Origin: JBCBWG01 sp038523925 | GTDB taxonomy: Bacteria; Pseudomonadota; Alphaproteobacteria; Rhizobiales; Hyphomicrobiaceae | Direction of reading: 5' to 3' | Assembly (NCBI GenBank): GCA_038523925.1 | Contig: JBCBIY010000009.1 | Coordinates: forward strand, 53,942-117,941 | DNA length: 64,000 nt | In this document: in pieces, positions 60,909 through 64,000 of the stretch | How the letters are laid out: each line of letters starts with the position of its first letter | Numbering within the stretch: the stretch's first letter is position 1 | The notes under the pieces: generated by a model | The model's input: the letters and a program-made list of their open reading frames with translations, nothing else | The model's database searches: none | What the model was told of the DNA's origin: nothing | Translations under genes and position numbers: made by a program

Positions 60909-62072
60909 CTAAACCAAGTCTGCGATCCGCGAGACCAAAAGCGCAAGGTCGCCCCGCCGGTGGCAGTCGGTCTTCCGCATCGCGCTCTTCAGGTGATTGA
61001 TGACTGTGACTTCGCGGATGCCGAGATCCTGCGCAATCGCTTCGGGCTCGCGCCCACTTGCGAAGTTAAGCGCAATGAGGGCCTCGCGGTCGGACAGCCC
61101 GAGCAACGCCTTGACCGTCGCGATTGGAATGTCAGGCGCGGCGGACCGGTAGCGGATCGTGATGAGCGCCAGCCACTGGTCACCGTAGAGCCAGCTCAAC
61201 GCCGCTGAATCCGACCAGCCGTACGCCGGTATCGGCAGCACCCTCAAGATGTTCGGCCCACGCACTTCGCCCCGCGCGGTAAACGGCAGCGCGCGGGTAT
61301 GGTCGGCGGGACCCGTCTGCTGGACCTGGCGACGGATCGCGGACCTGACGCTTGCCCGCAACGCATCAGTCTCGGCCGGCACCTCAAGCGTCAGATGGCC
61401 AGCGAGGTCCGCGCCAACCCCGCGGCGGCCGACAACCGCGGCCTCGCCGGCCGCATTCATCCAACGGATGCGGCATCCCGCATCGACAACGATTGACGGC
61501 ATTGCAGCGTGCGCGAGCACACTCATCATCGAGGTGTTGCTCGGGGCCTCGTCATGCAGCTCGGTCAACAATTGGACGCTGCGCATGACGTGCGGCGCAA
61601 TCTCTGCACCGAACCTCAGCATTTCGGCGTCGCGTAACTCGCTGTCGCGGATGTCGTAGTCGAGCGTCAGCACACCAAACTGATCGGCCTGGTCATAGAG
61701 CTTCAGCGCGACGCCAGCGCCGCTGCCGGTCGGACGGACGAACTCATCGTAGAACTGCGGGTCCGTCACCGCGACGTCGCCACATGCGACAGAGGCCAGA
61801 TAGCTCTCGCCGAGCTTGGCAGCCGCATGGGCTTTTACCCAAGGCGAGATCGCATGGTAGGTTTCGGCATAGCGCGCGAGATCGGACGGATCCCAGAAAC
61901 CGCCGGACGCGCTGTAGTTGTAGCGATCCGGCCCTGCAGTCCCGTGAAAGATGATCCCGCTGAACGGCGCTGCCTCTTCGAGCCGCGCGACAACATCCAT
62001 CCACGAGCCGAGCCCGCAGGTTGTCCGGTAGATCGCATCGACCACCGCTTGAGTATGATCTGGTGAGAGCAA
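60909..62072 (-). CDS. LuxR-family transcriptional regulator with PAS-like sensor region
   Basis: 387 residues. Begins at TTG 62072 with GGGAG 6-7 nt upstream; no ATG is available nearby. The C-terminal LuxR HTH (about 325-385: GLSDREALIALNFASGREPEAIAQDLGIREVTVINHLKSAMRKT) is clear. The middle contains a PAS-like segment (PSIVVDAGCRIRWMNAAGEA). The N-terminal 180 residues resemble the sensor part of solo regulators. Ligand unknown. Confidence 0.85.
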   Translation of the reverse strand: MLSPDHTQAVVDAIYRTTCGLGSWMDVVARLEEAAPFSGIIFHGTAGPDRYNYSASGGFWDPSDLARYAETYHAISPWVKAHAAAKLGESYLASVACGDVAVTDPQFYDEFVRPTGSGAGVALKLYDQADQFGVLTLDYDIRDSELRDAEMLRFGAEIAPHVMRSVQLLTELHDEAPSNTSMMSVLAHAAMPSIVVDAGCRIRWMNAAGEAAVVGRRGVGADLAGHLTLEVPAETDALRASVRSAIRRQVQQTGPADHTRALPFTARGEVRGPNILRVLPIPAYGWSDSAALSWLYGDQWLALITIRYRSAAPDIPIATVKALLGLSDREALIALNFASGREPEAIAQDLGIREVTVINHLKSAMRKTDCHRRGDLALLVSRIADLV

Positions 62073-62107
62073 AATAAGCTCCCGGGGCTAACAGTCAGTC
62101 GTCCTTC

Positions 62108-62136
62108 ATTGAACTGAATTACCTTTGGTTTTGCAA
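62108..62136 (-). promoter_or_regulatory. Putative promoter of the LuxR-type gene
   Basis: On the minus strand: TTGCAA (62131-62136), 17-bp spacer, TTCAAT (complement of 62108-62113); predicted start about 62101, 29 nt before the coding start. Confidence 0.5.
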
Positions 62137-62171
62137 CAACTCTTTATCGAGATCGTTTGAAATCGGTTGGG

Positions 62172-62702
62172 TCAGCTGAGCGGCGCGCGGAATGAGATGC
62201 GCCCGCTGCGGATGTCGTCGAGGGGCACGGCGTCGAGATCCTGCATCGCAGCGATCGCATAATCTGCGATCTTGCGCGCCTGCGCCCGGTCCTCGTCGTC
62301 GAACACATGGCCGCCGATCGCGCGCGCAAATCCTGCCGCATCACCGGCCTCCGAGAGCGCGCGATATTCGAACGTCCGGTCATAGAGCGCGCCAGCCGCC
62401 TTCTTCACCTTCTTCGGGACGGACGTGTCGCCGATGCCGACCTCGCGGAAGTTGTCATCCATGTCAGTCACGAACGTCTCGGTCAGCGCGCGCGCCAGCG
62501 GGTCGGCGCTGCCGGCCTCGGCCCGGATCCGCTCAATCAGCATCACCAAATGCAGGACGAGGACCTCGAAGCGGCCTTCCTTGGTGTCCGGCACCATCAG
62601 GTCACTGTAGAAGCTGACATGGCGCGCCTGCGTCACAACCGAGCCATAAAGCTCTGTTGCCGCTTGGGCTGTGGGGTCTGGTTCTCGAAACAGTCGAAAC
62701 AC
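62172..62702 (-). CDS. Ubiquinol-cytochrome c chaperone family protein (CBP3-like)
   Basis: 176 residues. ELYGSVVTQARHVSFYSDLMVPDTKEGRFEVLVLHLVMLIERI is the CBP3/UQCC family signature, and TFVTDMDDNFREVGIGDTSVPKKVKK follows. It assists assembly of the bc1 complex. Divergent from bamE. Confidence 0.95.
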   Translation of the reverse strand: MFRLFREPDPTAQAATELYGSVVTQARHVSFYSDLMVPDTKEGRFEVLVLHLVMLIERIRAEAGSADPLARALTETFVTDMDDNFREVGIGDTSVPKKVKKAAGALYDRTFEYRALSEAGDAAGFARAIGGHVFDDEDRAQARKIADYAIAAMQDLDAVPLDDIRSGRISFRAPLS

Positions 62703-62828
62703 GGGGGCTCCTTACGGCAGACATCAGCGGTGTGTGACACGACGCACCCGCTTGCTTTCAGCCCTGAGGTGTCGAATCCTCGGGCGCGATTCCTTTGGTG
62801 TGCGGCGTCTCAGGCAACGACGGGACCT

Positions 62829-63293
62829 ATGAAGAAAACTACGGCGCAGACATCCCGTTCGATCGCTTTTGCGATCGCACTTGGCCTGACGGCGGGGCTC
62901 GGCGCGTGTGGCGCGACCATCACCAAGCACGGCCACCACCTGCGGCCAACCGATCTGCAACAGATCCAGCCGGGCATGGCCGAGGACGAAGTCCGCATGG
63001 CGCTCGGCTCGCCGGCGACGACCTCACAAACCGCCAATGGCAAGTCGTATTATTACATCTCGTCGACGACGCAGCAGCAGGCCTTCTTCAAGCCCAAGGA
63101 AGTCGACCGCAAAGTCATCGCCGTCTACTTCTCGCCGCTCGGCTCGGTGACCCGCGTCGCCAACTACGGCCTCAAGGACGGCCGCGTGTTCGACTACATC
63201 TCGCGCGAAACCCCGTCCGCCAACACCGCCGACGAGACCATCCTCCAACAACTCTTCCGCAACCTCGGCCGGCGCACGCTAACCGCTGGTTAG
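62829..63293 (+). CDS. bamE: Outer-membrane assembly lipoprotein BamE
   Basis: 154 residues from ATG 62829 (the open frame runs upstream to 62307). Lipoprotein signal with lipobox LGAC (Cys27), then the SmpA/OmlA domain: LQQIQPGMAEDEVRMALGSPATTS and GKSYYYISSTTQQQAFFKPKEVDR. Part of the BAM complex. Followed by a repeat-rich region. Confidence 0.95.
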   Translation: MKKTTAQTSRSIAFAIALGLTAGLGACGATITKHGHHLRPTDLQQIQPGMAEDEVRMALGSPATTSQTANGKSYYYISSTTQQQAFFKPKEVDRKVIAVYFSPLGSVTRVANYGLKDGRVFDYISRETPSANTADETILQQLFRNLGRRTLTAG

Positions 63294-63303
63294 TGGGTTT
63301 TTC

Positions 63304-63409
63304 TGGTCCAACAGGGCAGCAGCCCTGTTGGCACACGAGTCCGACCGCCATTCGCTCCGGCATGTTTTTTTGGTCCAACAGGGCAACAGCCCTGTTGGCA
63401 CACGAGTCC
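63304..63409. repeat. Two tandem palindromic units after bamE
   Basis: Units of 67-bp period sharing about 39 bp (63304-63342 and 63371-63409), each with a perfect 10-bp hairpin CCAACAGGGC / GCCCTGTTGG (63308-63317 with 63322-63331; 63375-63384 with 63389-63398) and tetraloops AGCA/AACA. A T-run (63365-63371) precedes the second. REP-like; may also terminate bamE. Confidence 0.75.
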
Positions 63410-63444
63410 GGTCGCCACTCGCTGCGGCGCGCTACGCTGGCCGT

Positions 63445-63580
63445 TGGCCCGCTTCGTGCGCCTCGCTCTGGTCTTTGTGGGGCTGGCGGGTGGCTGCCGT
63501 GGGCGCGGTGGCAGTGGCGGCGGGCCTCTCTCCACCGCCTTCCTCGGGCTTGTCCCGAGGATCCATCTCTCGTCGTGCTG
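63445..63580 (+). repeat. 136-bp direct repeat, copy 1
   Basis: Identical to 63855-63990 except about four positions, no gaps. It ends with a palindrome CCTCGGG-CTTGT-CCCGAGG (63542-63560), a core widespread in alphaproteobacterial dispersed repeats. The weak open frames over it (e.g. ending LGLVPRIHLSS) are repeat-derived and not called as genes. Confidence 0.85.
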
Positions 63581-63854
63581 GGGCGATCGCGAGACCCAGT
63601 GCGGGCGCGGCTCCCACCGGTCGCACAACGCGCACCAACCTCCACGGTGACCATGGACCCTCGGGACGAGCCCGAGGGAAGCGAGTGGTGAGCGTTGGGA
63701 AGTCACGCTACCGATTCCAGAGCCCCAGCAGCGCGCAAGGAGCGGGCCCTCAGGCCTGCGGATCGCGCGGTGCGGTTAGTCGCGGATTCTAAGCGCCGTT
63801 TAGCGGAAGCGTAAACGGGCAGCAAAAGAGCCGGCGGCGCGCGACGCGCGACGG

Positions 63855-63990
63855 TGGCCCGCTTCGTGCGCCTCGCTCTGGTCGTTGTGGGGTTGGCGGG
63901 TGGGTGCCGTGGGCGCGGTGGCAGAGGCGGCGGGCCTCTCTCCACCGCCTTCCTCGGGCTTGTCCCGAGGATCCATCTCTCGTCGTGCTG
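63855..63990 (+). repeat. 136-bp direct repeat, copy 2
   Basis: Second copy, offset 410 bp from the first, including the palindrome at 63952-63970. An opposite-sense related palindrome, CCCTCGGG-ACGAG-CCCGAGGG (63658-63678), lies between the copies. No gene is seen from 63294 to the end of the window. Confidence 0.85.
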
Positions 63991-64000
63991 CGGCTCTCGC

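Noticed and set aside
63304..63409. Possible CRISPR array
   Set aside because: Only two units, each a self-complementary palindrome with a 28-bp interval that is itself partly repeated; no cas genes in the window.
63172..63945. Several open frames over the repeat region at the right end
   Set aside because: Their translations repeat with the 136-bp unit and read as Arg/Gly/Ala low complexity; they are repeat-derived, not genes.

Overview
The window is a GC-rich (roughly 60-65% by eye), densely coded chromosomal segment of an alphaproteobacterium, most probably of the order Hyphomicrobiales (Rhizobiales). Supporting marks are the block feuP-feuQ next to ccmI-ccmE-ccmF-ccmH next to degP-response regulator-histidine kinase-glnE, a MucR regulator, the DUF5330, DUF6456, DUF1491 and UPF0260 families, a DnaA-domain-IV-only regulator, a canonical CtrA box and a complete RcGTA-type gene transfer agent (GTA) cluster. 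Genus cannot be read from the sequence. No rRNA, tRNA, CRISPR array, insertion sequence or integrase was recognised.

Layout. 1-7 kb: start of a propionyl-CoA carboxylase beta chain (leaves the window), a DUF805 protein, then a plus-strand run of short-chain dehydrogenase, class III CoA-transferase, aminopeptidase N and a degenerate HisKA membrane protein. 7-9.7 kb: an ECF sigma factor cassette with a membrane partner, a Metal_resist protein and a six-EF-hand periplasmic protein. 9.7-24.6 kb: envelope and redox block (glnE, two-component pair, HtrA protease, trypsin-like/peptidoglycan-binding protein, cytochrome c maturation genes, FeuPQ-like two-component pair with a small periplasmic protein).

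24.6-40.3 kb: a complete 17-gene minus-strand GTA cluster (TerS to a lysis gene) behind a recognisable promoter. The lysis gene is unusual: a CHAP-like/TIGR02594 domain, a GH108 muramidase and a holin-like membrane segment lie in one reading frame, with an internal ribosome site and start in front of the holin part. A translationally coupled 56-codon ORF sits between head-closure and tail-terminator genes, and a terminator-like hairpin follows the capsid gene.

40.3-50 kb: DMT-family transporter, UPF0260 protein, class A penicillin-binding protein, DUF1214/DUF1254 pair, small conserved alphaproteobacterial proteins, a peptidoglycan-binding protein, SufE, DUF6456 and DnaA-like regulators, MucR. 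50.2-57.7 kb: a ten-gene operon for a multisubunit cation/proton antiporter whose order (E-F-G-DUF4040-B-C-D-D'-small protein-D'') lacks a full MrpA and resembles the membrane module of Mbh/Mbx complexes; it is the most unusual metabolic system here. 57.8-64 kb: MsrB, oligopeptidase B, a gene-free stretch with a nested inverted repeat, a LuxR-type regulator, a ubiquinol-cytochrome c chaperone, BamE, and a terminal repeat-rich region with a 136-bp direct repeat and palindromic units.
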